Positions 54,627 through 61,253 of a stretch of DNA of 61,253 bases are shown here, piece after piece. Position 1 is the stretch's first letter; each line of letters starts with the position of its first letter. Origin of the DNA: an uncultured Pirellulaceae bacterium (GTDB taxonomy: Bacteria > Planctomycetota > Planctomycetia > Pirellulales > Pirellulaceae). The stretch is from NCBI GenBank assembly GCA_937921995.1, contig CAKZVF010000129.1, positions 1 to 61,253 of the forward strand, given 5' to 3'. The notes below the pieces were generated by a model. That model did not search any database and was not told the DNA's origin. It saw only the letters and a list, made by a program, of their open reading frames with translations. The position numbers and the translations under genes were made by a program.

Positions 54627-56552
54627 CTATTCAGACTTAACTTCAAACTCAGCGTCAATCGCATCGTCTTCGGAATCAGCGGTCTCATCAGCAGAAGGTT
54701 GATCGGCTGCTGCCTCTGCACCTTCGGCACCCGAATTTTCGTACAACGCTTTGCTGACCGCATGCGAAGCTTGTTCCAGCTCCGTCACCGCTGTCTTGAT
54801 CGCATCGACATCATCACCTTTGCTGGCTTCACGCGCTTTTTCGATGGCGGCTTGCAAAGGTTCTTTATCGCTATCGTTCAATTTGTCTTCGTTGTCAGCG
54901 ATCGTTTTTTCCATCTGGTAACACATCGAATCGGCTTGATTGCGGGCCGTCACAAGCTCAAACTGCTTGCGGTCTTCTTCGGCATTCATTTCCGCATCTT
55001 GCTTCATCTTTTCGATCTCTTCGTCGGACAAACCAGAAGACTGCTTGATCTCGACGTTCGCCTCTTTACCGGTCCCTAAGTCTTTGGCCGAAACGTTGAG
55101 GATCCCGTTTTGGTCGATGTCGAATTTGACTTCGATTTGGGGAGTTCCTCGCCGCGCCGCCGGAATGCCGGTCAAGTCGAACTTGCCAAGCAGACGATTG
55201 TTGACCGCCATCTTCCGCTCGCCTTGGAAAACCTGAATGGTAACCGCCGTTTGGTTGTCGGCCGCGGTGCTGAAGACTTGCTTCTTTTCCGTTGGGATCG
55301 TTGTGTTACGTTCCACCAGCGCGGTCAAAACACCACCTTCGGTTTCGATACCAAGAGTCAGCGGTGTGACATCCAAAAGCAGAACGTCTTTGCGATCGCC
55401 CGCCAAAACCGAACCTTGAATCGCAGCACCCAACGCAACAACCTCATCCGGGTTAACACCTTGATGTGGGTCTTTGCCGAAGACGCTTTTGACCATGGCT
55501 TGAACTTTGGGAATGCGAGTCGAACCGCCGACCAAAACAACTTCGTCGATGTCGCTTGGTGAAAGTTTCGCATCCTTGAGCGCCTGCTCGACCGGTTTCT
55601 TACAACGTTCAACCAGAACGTCGACCAACTCTTCAAATTTTGCTCGAGTGATGTTCATCTGAAGGTGTTTTGGCCCCGAGGCGTCAGCAGTGATGAACGG
55701 CAGGTTGATATCCGTTTGCTGACCGCTGGAAAGTTCCTTCTTGGCTTTCTCACACGCCTCTTGCAGACGCTGAAGCGCCATCGTGTCGTCACGAAGGTCG
55801 ACGCCGTTGTCTTTCTTGAACTGATCGGCAACGTAGTTGATCAAAATATCATCGAAGTCGTCACCGCCCAGATGCGTGTCGCCGCTGGTGCTGATCACTT
55901 CGAAGACCTTCATACCGTCATCGTCGTTGAGCTCCAGCACCGAAACGTCGAACGTTCCACCACCAAGATCGAAGACAACGATCTTCTGTTCGTTTTGTTT
56001 CTTGTCCAAACCGTACGCCATCGCCGCGGCCGTCGGTTCGTTGATGATACGCGCGACTTCCAGACCGGCGATTTGACCAGCGTCTTTGGTGGCTTGTCGC
56101 TGAGCGTCGTTGAAGTAGGCCGGCACAGTGATCACGGCTTTGTTGACCTTGTGACCAAGGTAGCTTTCGGCGGCTTCTTTTAATTTGCGAAGCGTCTTGG
56201 CCGAAATTTCCTGCGGCGTGTACTTCTTTCCATCGACGTCGATTTCGACGTACTCGTTATCGCCAACGGAAATTCCGTAGGGCACCATCTTCTCTTCAGA
56301 TGCCACTTCGCTATGACGCCGGCCCATGAAACGCTTGGCCGAGTAAATGGTGCGGGTCGGATTGGTGACGCGCTGGTTGCGAGCCGGTGCTCCGACGAGC
56401 GTTTCGCCTTTGTCGTTGAAGGCGATCACACTGGGTGTGGTTCGGTCGCCCTCTTGATTCGCGATGACGGTAGGTTCGTTGCCGTCCATGACAGCCACGA
56501 CCGAGTTCGTCGTACCGAGATCAATTCCAATAATCTTTTCGCCTTGTGCCAT
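54627..56552 (-). CDS. dnaK: DnaK chaperone (Hsp70)
   Basis: A 641-residue Hsp70. The ATPase domain opens with [18 protein letters not shown] and carries [14 protein letters not shown]; the substrate domain starts around residue 385 ([15 protein letters not shown]), and the tail ends in [13 protein letters not shown] ribosome site, AGAGGAGG, on the complement of 56,559-56,566 is six bases before the ATG. It folds nascent and stressed proteins, with ClpB as downstream neighbour. Neither dnaJ, grpE nor hrcA is next to it. The 20-bp palindrome at 56,580-56,599 in the leader may control it. Confidence 0.97.
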   Translation of the reverse strand: MAQGEKIIGIDLGTTNSVVAVMDGNEPTVIANQEGDRTTPSVIAFNDKGETLVGAPARNQRVTNPTRTIYSAKRFMGRRHSEVASEEKMVPYGISVGDNEYVEIDVDGKKYTPQEISAKTLRKLKEAAESYLGHKVNKAVITVPAYFNDAQRQATKDAGQIAGLEVARIINEPTAAAMAYGLDKKQNEQKIVVFDLGGGTFDVSVLELNDDDGMKVFEVISTSGDTHLGGDDFDDILINYVADQFKKDNGVDLRDDTMALQRLQEACEKAKKELSSGQQTDINLPFITADASGPKHLQMNITRAKFEELVDVLVERCKKPVEQALKDAKLSPSDIDEVVLVGGSTRIPKVQAMVKSVFGKDPHQGVNPDEVVALGAAIQGSVLAGDRKDVLLLDVTPLTLGIETEGGVLTALVERNTTIPTEKKQVFSTAADNQTAVTIQVFQGERKMAVNNRLLGKFDLTGIPAARRGTPQIEVKFDIDQNGILNVSAKDLGTGKEANVEIKQSSGLSDEEIEKMKQDAEMNAEEDRKQFELVTARNQADSMCYQMEKTIADNEDKLNDSDKEPLQAAIEKAREASKGDDVDAIKTAVTELEQASHAVSKALYENSGAEGAEAAADQPSADETADSEDDAIDAEFEVKSE

Positions 56553-56579
56553 AACCGGCCTCCTCTAAATAAAGCTGTT

Positions 56580-56599
56580 CACGACGGCATGCCGTGGTG
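56580..56599. promoter_or_regulatory. Palindrome in the dnaK leader
   Basis: CACGACGGCATGCCGTGGTG is a 20-bp palindrome with one mismatched pair; the inner ACGGCATGCCGT is perfect. It lies 28 bp upstream of the dnaK start codon. It does not match the CIRCE consensus (TTAGCACTC). Confidence 0.45.
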
Positions 56600-56735
56600 T
56601 AAGTTGATCGTTTCATTCTTCGCCAACAGGCCATGAATGTGCGGGCAGTCTGCCGATTGGACAGTCTGTTACCGAAGTGATTACTTTGTTCTGCAAGGAG
56701 TGTGCCGAACTTGATAAATTGCTTTTTTCCCACGA

Positions 56736-56768
56736 AAAAGGCTCGCCACAATCAGATTGCGGCGAGCC
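56736..56768 (-). terminator. Terminator of the FHA gene
   Basis: On the minus strand the hairpin pairs GGCTCGCC with GGCGAGCC, with inner CAATC/GATTG pairing, followed by TTTTTC. It lies 67 bp after the FHA stop codon. Confidence 0.85.
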
Positions 56769-56834
56769 TGTCATTTTGGCATTGAGATTTCGAGCCGGTC
56801 ACAACGACCTTTGGGAACCGTTTCGGCCGTGGAT

Positions 56835-57233
56835 TTACTTCTTTTTGTCCTTCTTCAAACCGGCGCGTGAGAGCAGCGATTCACTGAAGAAGTCATCGAC
56901 GACCTCCTCTTGAGGCGGTGTGCCGAAAGCGCCCAGTTCGTTGGGATCATACTCGATCGTGTACGCGTTTTTGGCGATCGTCAGCGGTGTTCCGGGGTCG
57001 ATTCGTTTCCGGACACCGACCAAGATGCGCTTGCCTCGGACTTTGACGCCGTTGCGTGAACGGAGGTCGCGAATAAACCAATAGCCTTCCTCGATCTCCA
57101 ATAAACAGTGGTGACCGGACACATTGCCGAAATCGAGAATAATGTCGCAGCCCTCGCGACGACCGACGCGCAGGCGTTTCTTCATGAGAGGAATGGGATC
57201 GCCGCCGCCGGTGGGAATGAGTTCGCCGTACAT
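56835..57233 (-). CDS. Small FHA-domain protein
   Basis: A 132-residue cytoplasmic protein made up almost entirely of an FHA domain: LRVGRREGCDIIL, GNVSGHHCLLEIEE and IRDLRSRNGVKVRGKR, with all consensus positions in place, so it should bind phosphothreonine. A short acidic linker (PPQEEVVDDFF) and a lysine-rich tail follow. It may recognise a target of the Hanks kinase, for instance that at 31,805. Monocistronic, with its own terminator. Confidence 0.9.
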   Translation of the reverse strand: MYGELIPTGGGDPIPLMKKRLRVGRREGCDIILDFGNVSGHHCLLEIEEGYWFIRDLRSRNGVKVRGKRILVGVRKRIDPGTPLTIAKNAYTIEYDPNELGAFGTPPQEEVVDDFFSESLLSRAGLKKDKKK

Positions 57234-57332
57234 AGATGTGGGTTACTTCAAAGTTTGGAGGTATACAAATGAGAGGAATAACAACAAAATATAGCTTCCA
57301 GATAGGAATTTTCAATTTATTCGGTAGACATA

Positions 57333-58322
57333 GTGTCGTCAACTAATTCTCGCAACTCACCCACCGTTCATCACGCTCTAAGTCGCCACGATATTGACTG
57401 GAAAGCGGCTGGGCACCGATATTTTCCATATAGCTTCTTTTTAAAGCAACAATATGGACACCGCGTCCAACGGGTCAGTCTGGATGCCGGATTCACTTGC
57501 CCCAACGTTGACGGCACGGTCGCCATTGGCGGTTGTACATTTTGTGACAATCGTAGCTTCAGTCCGTCACGTCGACTGCCTAAACAGGACATCATGGACC
57601 AATTGGACGAGGGCATCTCTCGTGTCAAACGGCGTTATAAGTGCAAACACTTCATGGCTTACTTTCAGCCGGCGACCAATACCTACGCGCCGGTGGATGT
57701 ACTGCGACCTCTGTTCGAACGCGCGATATCGCACCCGGAAGTTGTGGCATGGGCGATCGGTACCCGGCAAGATTGCGTGCCCGATGACGTGCTGGATCTG
57801 CTGGAAGAACTTGCGGCGAAGGTTCCTTTGACCGTCGAGTATGGTCTGCAAACGATCCACGACAAAACGATGGAGTGGATGAATCGCGCCGATAGTTACG
57901 AATCGTTCTTGGATGCGATGGAAAGAAGTGAGGGCCGCGGTTTTGAGATTTGTGCCCACATCATGTTGGGGCTGCCGGGCGAATCTCATGCAGACATGAT
58001 GGCGACGGCCGCGGAGGTCGCAAAATCAAATCTGGACGCCGTGAAGATCCACAATCTTTACTGCGTCGAAAACACACCGCTGGCTCAGCAGGTACGTTCT
58101 GGCGAAGTAACGTTGATGGAGCTTGATGAATACATCTCAACGCTGGTGGATTTCTTAGAACGCATGCCACCTCAGATGGTGGTCGAACGAGTCAGCGGCG
58201 AGGCCCCAGGCGATTATTTTGTTGGGCCGCAGTGGTGCTTGGATAAGCCGGCGGTTTTGAAGGCGATTGGTGACGAATTCGAGCGTCGTGATTCTTGGCA
58301 AGGCAAGAAGTTTTCGGATTAG
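57333..58322 (+). CDS. Radical SAM protein of the YhcC/TIGR01212 family
   Basis: A 329-residue radical SAM protein. The unusual cluster motif is CPNVDGTVAIGGCTFC: C56-x11-C68-x2-C71, typical for the YhcC family (also Elp3-like). VEYGLQTIHDKTMEWMNRA and HIMLGLPGES are further shared motifs, and KIHNLYCVENTPLAQQ is in the C-terminal third. Its substrate is unknown in most bacteria. The gene stands alone; the downstream gap contains a promoter for the tRNA. Confidence 0.9.
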   Translation: MSSTNSRNSPTVHHALSRHDIDWKAAGHRYFPYSFFLKQQYGHRVQRVSLDAGFTCPNVDGTVAIGGCTFCDNRSFSPSRRLPKQDIMDQLDEGISRVKRRYKCKHFMAYFQPATNTYAPVDVLRPLFERAISHPEVVAWAIGTRQDCVPDDVLDLLEELAAKVPLTVEYGLQTIHDKTMEWMNRADSYESFLDAMERSEGRGFEICAHIMLGLPGESHADMMATAAEVAKSNLDAVKIHNLYCVENTPLAQQVRSGEVTLMELDEYISTLVDFLERMPPQMVVERVSGEAPGDYFVGPQWCLDKPAVLKAIGDEFERRDSWQGKKFSD

Positions 58323-58626
58323 CCCTCCGACGCAAGCACTCGTCGAGATTCCTTTGGGCCCGGCCGCTTTAGCCGTATTATTTAGCGTCTGTGATACACC
58401 GTTTAAGTCCCAATTCGACGCCGCAAGTTGCTTGATGCGTCTACCCGATTAAAGTTTCAACCGCGCGAAGCCGAACCTATTGTTGGGGCGGTGTCAAAAG
58501 ACGACTCAAAAACCGAAATATTGATCAAAATTTCAGATTCAAAAAAGTAGGGCTAAGTTACGTTCCCCACTTGACCGAAGGATATTGCCTAATACACTTC
58601 TTTTGAGAAGCGGTATCACAATTTAG
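58323..58626 (+). promoter_or_regulatory. Promoter region of tRNA-Cys
   Basis: This 304-bp gap has no supported gene. TTGACC (58,571-58,576) and TACACT (58,593-58,598), 16 bp apart, are plausible -35 and -10 boxes about 30 bp upstream of the tRNA. Confidence 0.5.
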
Positions 58627-58698
58627 GGCGTCGTGGCCAAGTGGCTAAGGCAGCGGATTGCAAATCCGCGATCGTGGGTTCGACTCCCACCGACGCCT
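58627..58698 (+). tRNA. tRNA-Cys (GCA anticodon)
   Basis: A 72-base cloverleaf. The acceptor stem pairs GGCGTCG with CGACGCC, the D stem pairs GCC with GGC, and the anticodon stem GCGGA/TCCGC encloses TTGCAAA, which contains GCA. The T arm is GTGGG-TTCGACT-CCCAC. The discriminator base is T, as expected for cysteine. CCA is not encoded. The 3' side is intact, and the integrase gene follows, so it is the attachment site of a mobile element. Confidence 0.96.
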
Positions 58699-58700
58699 CT

Positions 58701-58741
58701 AAGCTTTCACCTTGTAAAACGCTGGGTGAAAGCTTTTTTTA
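58701..58741 (+). terminator. Terminator after tRNA-Cys
   Basis: A perfect 11-bp stem, AAGCTTTCACC (58,701-58,711) and GGTGAAAGCTT (58,725-58,735), with a 13-base loop and a run of T. It begins two bases after the tRNA end, exactly where the integration junction would lie. Confidence 0.92.
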
Positions 58742-58893
58742 TGCGCGAGACTCTCCGCCGCCATGGGTCCGAAGTGCCACCGATTGAGCCCCAAAGGGTG
58801 GCGGAGTATATTGGGGCCAACGAAAATGGCCGATTGAACGTAGAGAATTCAACCGGCCTAACAGCACTTTCCCCTAACGAAGGAGTGCCATCT

Positions 58894-60102
58894 ATGGCCC
58901 ATTCTACCCATAAAAAAGCCCGCTCCAAGACGGACGATCCGAGTCCGAATCCGCCGGGTTCGCCCCTTTCGCTGATCAACAACCGTTGGTGTAAGAAGAT
59001 CAAGGGCAAGCGGCATTACTTCGGCACCTACCCGCGCACGACCTATAGAGAGGCAGTGGCGGAATATGAGCGGTGCAGGTTCGACCTGGCGGCGGGACAC
59101 GCCAAGCCGCGGAATTTAAGTACGACCGAGAATGCCGTTGCGGATATCTGCGATGCGTTTCTTGTGGACCGTAAAGGCAAGATCGGCAACCGGACTTGGT
59201 CGGATTACAAGACGGTAATTGATAAGTTTGTTCTGCCGGGACTCGGCAAGGAGAAGCCGGCCGACGACCTAACGCCGGCGGATTTTAAGCGCGTCCGCGA
59301 CCGGATGGAGATTTCAACCGTCGTCGGCGAAACCAAAAAGGTCGGGCCGAAGACTGTCGAAAACTACTGCACACGCGCTAGAGCAATTATCAATTTTGCG
59401 AATGAGCTCCAGATGACTGAACGCCCGATATCGCACGGGGGGTATCTGGCGAATCCGGAGATTAAGCTCAAACGGAAGTACGTCAACGAGACATACTCAG
59501 AGGGTCGCGATCTAAGTCGAGAAGAGATCCTCGACGTTTTGTCGATAGCTGATACCCAGATGAAGGCCATCATCTTAACCGCGATCGGTGCGGGGCTGCT
59601 GTCGGTTGATATCGCATATTTGCGTTTCAACCATATCGACCTCGAAAACGGCATGGTGATTTATCCGCGACGTAAGACCGAGGTAGCGCGTAGTTTTGTT
59701 CTTTGGCCCGAAGCTCGCCAAGCAATTCGAGAATGGCTAGAGGTCAGGCCAGAGCCGCACGAGGCGGAGTTGTCGGACCATATCTTTTTAACTAGCTTCG
59801 GCAACCTATGGCACTCTGACGAGCACCGAGGGAATCCGCTTGGCCGAGAGTTCAAGAAGCTTTTGAAGGCCGCCGGACACGATCGCAAGGGGATCTCGTT
59901 TAGCGCGTTGCGGAAATCGTATCGGACGGCCGTTTCTATCTACACCACCGACGAGGCCGACGAAAAGATAGCCGACTACATCTGCGGCCATTCGAACCGC
60001 TCCATGCGGGCGCGATACCGCCAAAGATATTCCCGAAAAAAGCTAATCAGGATTAGCGGATACGTCCGCCGATGGCTTTACGGAAAGCGGGTGGCTAAAT
60101 GA
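58894..60102 (+). CDS. int: Tyrosine-type site-specific recombinase (integrase)
   Basis: A 402-residue integrase. The start at 58,894 follows AGGAG at 58,881-58,885; an extension of the frame into the tRNA is not translated. Residues 75-175 form a core-binding domain, and residues 200-390 the catalytic domain. Arg340 (FSALRKSYRT), Lys261 (PRRKTEV), His366 (ICGHSNRS) and Tyr375 or Tyr379 (RARYRQRY) are present. The first catalytic arginine, normally in a G-L-R-x-x-E/D pattern, appears to be Leu236 in GAGLLSVDIAYLRF, and the box-II His is Ser337. It should insert the element at the tRNA-Cys gene. Its stop overlaps the next start in ATGA. Confidence 0.9.
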   Translation: MAHSTHKKARSKTDDPSPNPPGSPLSLINNRWCKKIKGKRHYFGTYPRTTYREAVAEYERCRFDLAAGHAKPRNLSTTENAVADICDAFLVDRKGKIGNRTWSDYKTVIDKFVLPGLGKEKPADDLTPADFKRVRDRMEISTVVGETKKVGPKTVENYCTRARAIINFANELQMTERPISHGGYLANPEIKLKRKYVNETYSEGRDLSREEILDVLSIADTQMKAIILTAIGAGLLSVDIAYLRFNHIDLENGMVIYPRRKTEVARSFVLWPEARQAIREWLEVRPEPHEAELSDHIFLTSFGNLWHSDEHRGNPLGREFKKLLKAAGHDRKGISFSALRKSYRTAVSIYTTDEADEKIADYICGHSNRSMRARYRQRYSRKKLIRISGYVRRWLYGKRVAK

Positions 60103-60581
60103 GCCCTGAACTATTCGAAAAATTCGATCTGCTGTTCGCGTCTGATATTCGATATCGCCAGGACGGAGGTGACGAAGAGTTTGCAGATCTGGTTGATACG
60201 CTTTCCTCCTTTCTAAGCGGAGACCTCGACGAAAAACCGACACGCTCTGAAGAGAGAGTTCTCCGGGCAATACTTCACGAAGCCGAAATTGCTTACTTCA
60301 TTTCCACGGAGGCCATGGAAGCCGCGATCGTCGACGCCTGGGGCAGCTGGAAGCTATTGCGTGAACAGATTACCAAAGAGGCGCAACCGTCGACCGATCT
60401 CGATTCAGGACCGAAGTGGCAATCGTTCAAAGACAGGGCCACTGCGGCCAGTCACTTAAAAATACATCGCGGCACCGTGACCAAATGGCTCAAAAAGGAG
60501 GAACCTTTCGCCCGCGCGGATGAAGGCAAAAGGGTTTCAATTGATATGGAAGCGCCGGAGATTAAAAAACACCTGGGCTAA
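60099..60581 (+). CDS. Small protein with putative C-terminal helix-turn-helix
   Basis: A 160-residue protein whose start overlaps the integrase stop (ATGA), so it is co-translated. The first 90 residues are acidic and helical (DEEFADLVDTLSSFLSGDLD). The last 50 contain RATAASHLKIHRGTVTKWLKKEE, which looks like a helix-turn-helix motif. It could be a regulator of the element; no family recognised. It ends just before the phased TTGTTGC repeats. Confidence 0.7.
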   Translation: MSPELFEKFDLLFASDIRYRQDGGDEEFADLVDTLSSFLSGDLDEKPTRSEERVLRAILHEAEIAYFISTEAMEAAIVDAWGSWKLLREQITKEAQPSTDLDSGPKWQSFKDRATAASHLKIHRGTVTKWLKKEEPFARADEGKRVSIDMEAPEIKKHLG

Positions 60582-60585
60582 AAAA

Positions 60586-60623
60586 TTGTTGCGCGATTGT
60601 TGCAACTTGTTGCATTTTGTTGC
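60586..60623 (+). repeat. Helically phased TTGTTGC array
   Basis: TTGTTGC starts at 60,586, 60,597, 60,607 and 60,617, giving spacings of 11, 10 and 10 bp, about one DNA turn, all in the same orientation. It lies in the 126-bp gap between the small HTH protein and the excisionase-like gene. Such phased direct repeats are typical for iterons or for arrays bound by excisionases or repressors. Confidence 0.85.
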
Positions 60624-60707
60624 ACCGCTCCCACACGACATTTACGGACGGCCGGCGGGCCTTACTCTCAAAGTTTCGAAACTATTCGTACTATCGAGGG
60701 TGAACAA

Positions 60708-60974
60708 ATGGCTATTCCGAATGAAATGATCGACCGTCCGAACCTAAAGCCCAAAGAGGTCTGCGAGATCCTCGGCGTCGGCATCGAAGCTGTCCTGGGC
60801 TGGATCCGCTCGGGCGACTTGGAAGCGTCCAACATCGGCCAGGGTTCTCGGCCGCGCTGGATTATTCAGCGCTCGTCCATCGATGCCTTTCTGCAGGCTC
60901 GGAGCAACAAGCCGGAAGCCAAAGGGGCCAAGACGGCAAAACGCCGGCCGCGTAGCAATCGCCGCTACCTCTAA
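60708..60974 (+). CDS. Excisionase-like helix-turn-helix protein
   Basis: An 88-residue basic protein with a MerR/excisionase-type winged HTH: LKPKEVCEILGVGIEAVLGWI, then GDLEASNIGQGSRPRWIIQR and SSIDAFLQAR, followed by a basic tail (KRRPRSNRRYL). The start at 60,708 has GAGGGTGA upstream. It probably serves as the recombination directionality factor or a regulator, possibly binding the TTGTTGC array upstream. A 12-bp palindrome, GGCCGATCGGCC, follows its stop codon at once (60,975-60,986). Confidence 0.82.
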   Translation: MAIPNEMIDRPNLKPKEVCEILGVGIEAVLGWIRSGDLEASNIGQGSRPRWIIQRSSIDAFLQARSNKPEAKGAKTAKRRPRSNRRYL

Positions 60975-61113
60975 GGCCGATCGGCCCTATCTAACGAACA
61001 TCGCCGATGGCCTCGATAGTTTCTTGGCATGATCCGCATCAGCAAACAAAAGAAGCCGCCGGACCTACCAAGAATCCGACGGCTCGATGATCAATCTACC
61101 AAAGGATAATACA

Positions 61114-61253
61114 ATGGCTGGAAGCCAAATTCAAGAAACCGATACGCGCGATAGCACCAACGCCTCAACACCGACAAAGTTCGACGGATGGGAGGGATTC
61201 ACCGGAGGAAATTGGATAGTATGGCAAGACAAAGGAAAGCCAAAGAGCGCTAA
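61114..61253 (+). CDS. Truncated open frame at window edge
   Basis: An ATG at 61,114 with AGGA eight bases before it opens a frame that continues to the last base without a stop. The 46 visible residues are polar, with a Trp-containing segment (FDGWEGFTGGNWIVWQ). No family can be named. It is likely the next cargo gene of the element. An imperfect hairpin (GCCGCCGGA with TCCGACGGC) precedes it at 61,053-61,077. Confidence 0.45.
   Translation, partial: MAGSQIQETDTRDSTNASTPTKFDGWEGFTGGNWIVWQDKGKPKSA

Larger units (their letters stand above)
58627..61253. mobile_element. Left part of a tRNA-Cys-integrated element
   Basis: The order is tRNA-Cys, terminator, tyrosine integrase, an overlapping small protein with a putative HTH, a phased repeat array, an excisionase-like HTH protein and a truncated open frame. 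This is the standard left-end layout of an integrative element or satellite. The junction with the host would be at the 3' end of the tRNA; the right attachment site is outside the window, so the length cannot be known. Codon use looks different from the host's (more ATA and AGC). Confidence 0.8.

Noticed and set aside
56553..56834. CIRCE element or sigma-32-type promoter upstream of dnaK
   Set aside because: No TTAGCACTC/GAGTGCTAA pair or sigma-32-like boxes were found; only the palindrome at 56,580-56,599.
58633..58893. In-frame extension of the integrase through the tRNA
   Set aside because: It would translate tRNA-Cys and a terminator; the AGGAG-preceded ATG at 58,894 is a better start.
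1..61253. CRISPR array, rRNA operon
   Set aside because: No regularly spaced identical repeats with spacers of typical length and no rRNA-like conserved stretches were seen.

Overview
The window looks like a chromosomal segment of a planctomycete, most likely a Pirellulaceae-type marine or aquatic bacterium. The support is the gene families: a DUF1549/DUF1553 cytochrome-type protein followed by a DUF1501 Tat protein, MJ0042-type zinc-finger membrane proteins, a DUF1598-like secreted protein, FHA and Ser/Thr-kinase signalling proteins, a GH16-like enzyme with a dockerin-like tail, and DUF11-repeat secreted proteins. GC content looks moderate, genes are mostly single or in pairs, and intergenic gaps hold many palindromic repeats. 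No rRNA genes or CRISPR arrays are visible.

Layout. 1-9.4 kb (minus strand): a partial membrane protein, two adjacent SPFH proteins, aspS, miaA, a membrane GGDEF-EAL protein and a small membrane protein. 9.5-20.2 kb: a zinc-ribbon/WD40 membrane protein, the divergent DUF1553-DUF1501 pair, and an FHA-GAF-sigma54 activator. 20.5-27.9 kb: a DUF1598-like secreted protein, mnmH, a HipB/HipA-type pair, exonuclease III, an FKBP-type foldase and a DinB-like protein. 28-41 kb: a MoxR-like ATPase, HAD phosphatase, GH16-like enzyme, Ser/Thr kinase, 2-hydroxyacid dehydrogenase, MazG-like, QueD-like, HDAC-like, Nudix, cysteine desulfurase, IscA-type protein and a VWA protein that is the likely partner of the MoxR ATPase. 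41-47.7 kb: an alpha/beta-hydrolase-like protein lacking its nucleophile serine, and a small sugar (probably fucose) gene group of TIM-barrel isomerase, FucP-type symporter and aldo/keto reductase. 48-57.2 kb (minus strand): a DUF11 protein, zinc-ribbon membrane protein, clpB, dnaK and an FHA protein. 57.3-58.3 kb: a YhcC-like radical SAM protein.

At 58,627 an intact tRNA-Cys is followed directly by a tyrosine integrase, an overlapping small protein, a helix-turn-helix excisionase-like gene and an open reading frame that runs off the end. This is the left end of a tRNA-Cys-integrated element whose cargo is outside the window. Between its second and third genes are four TTGTTGC heptamers spaced about one helical turn apart, probably a protein-binding or origin-like array.

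The most unexplained structure is in the gaps. There is a dispersed inverted-repeat family starting GTAGTGGATGAGGC with three full copies and one half copy, a nested palindrome at 35.2-35.4 kb, a 25-bp perfect inverted repeat at 41.1 kb and several others. Some form gene boundaries: one supplies a stop codon and one abuts a start codon. I found no complete undescribed defence or metabolic system. The best candidates for something new are the mobile element, the repeat families and the secreted pseudo-hydrolase.
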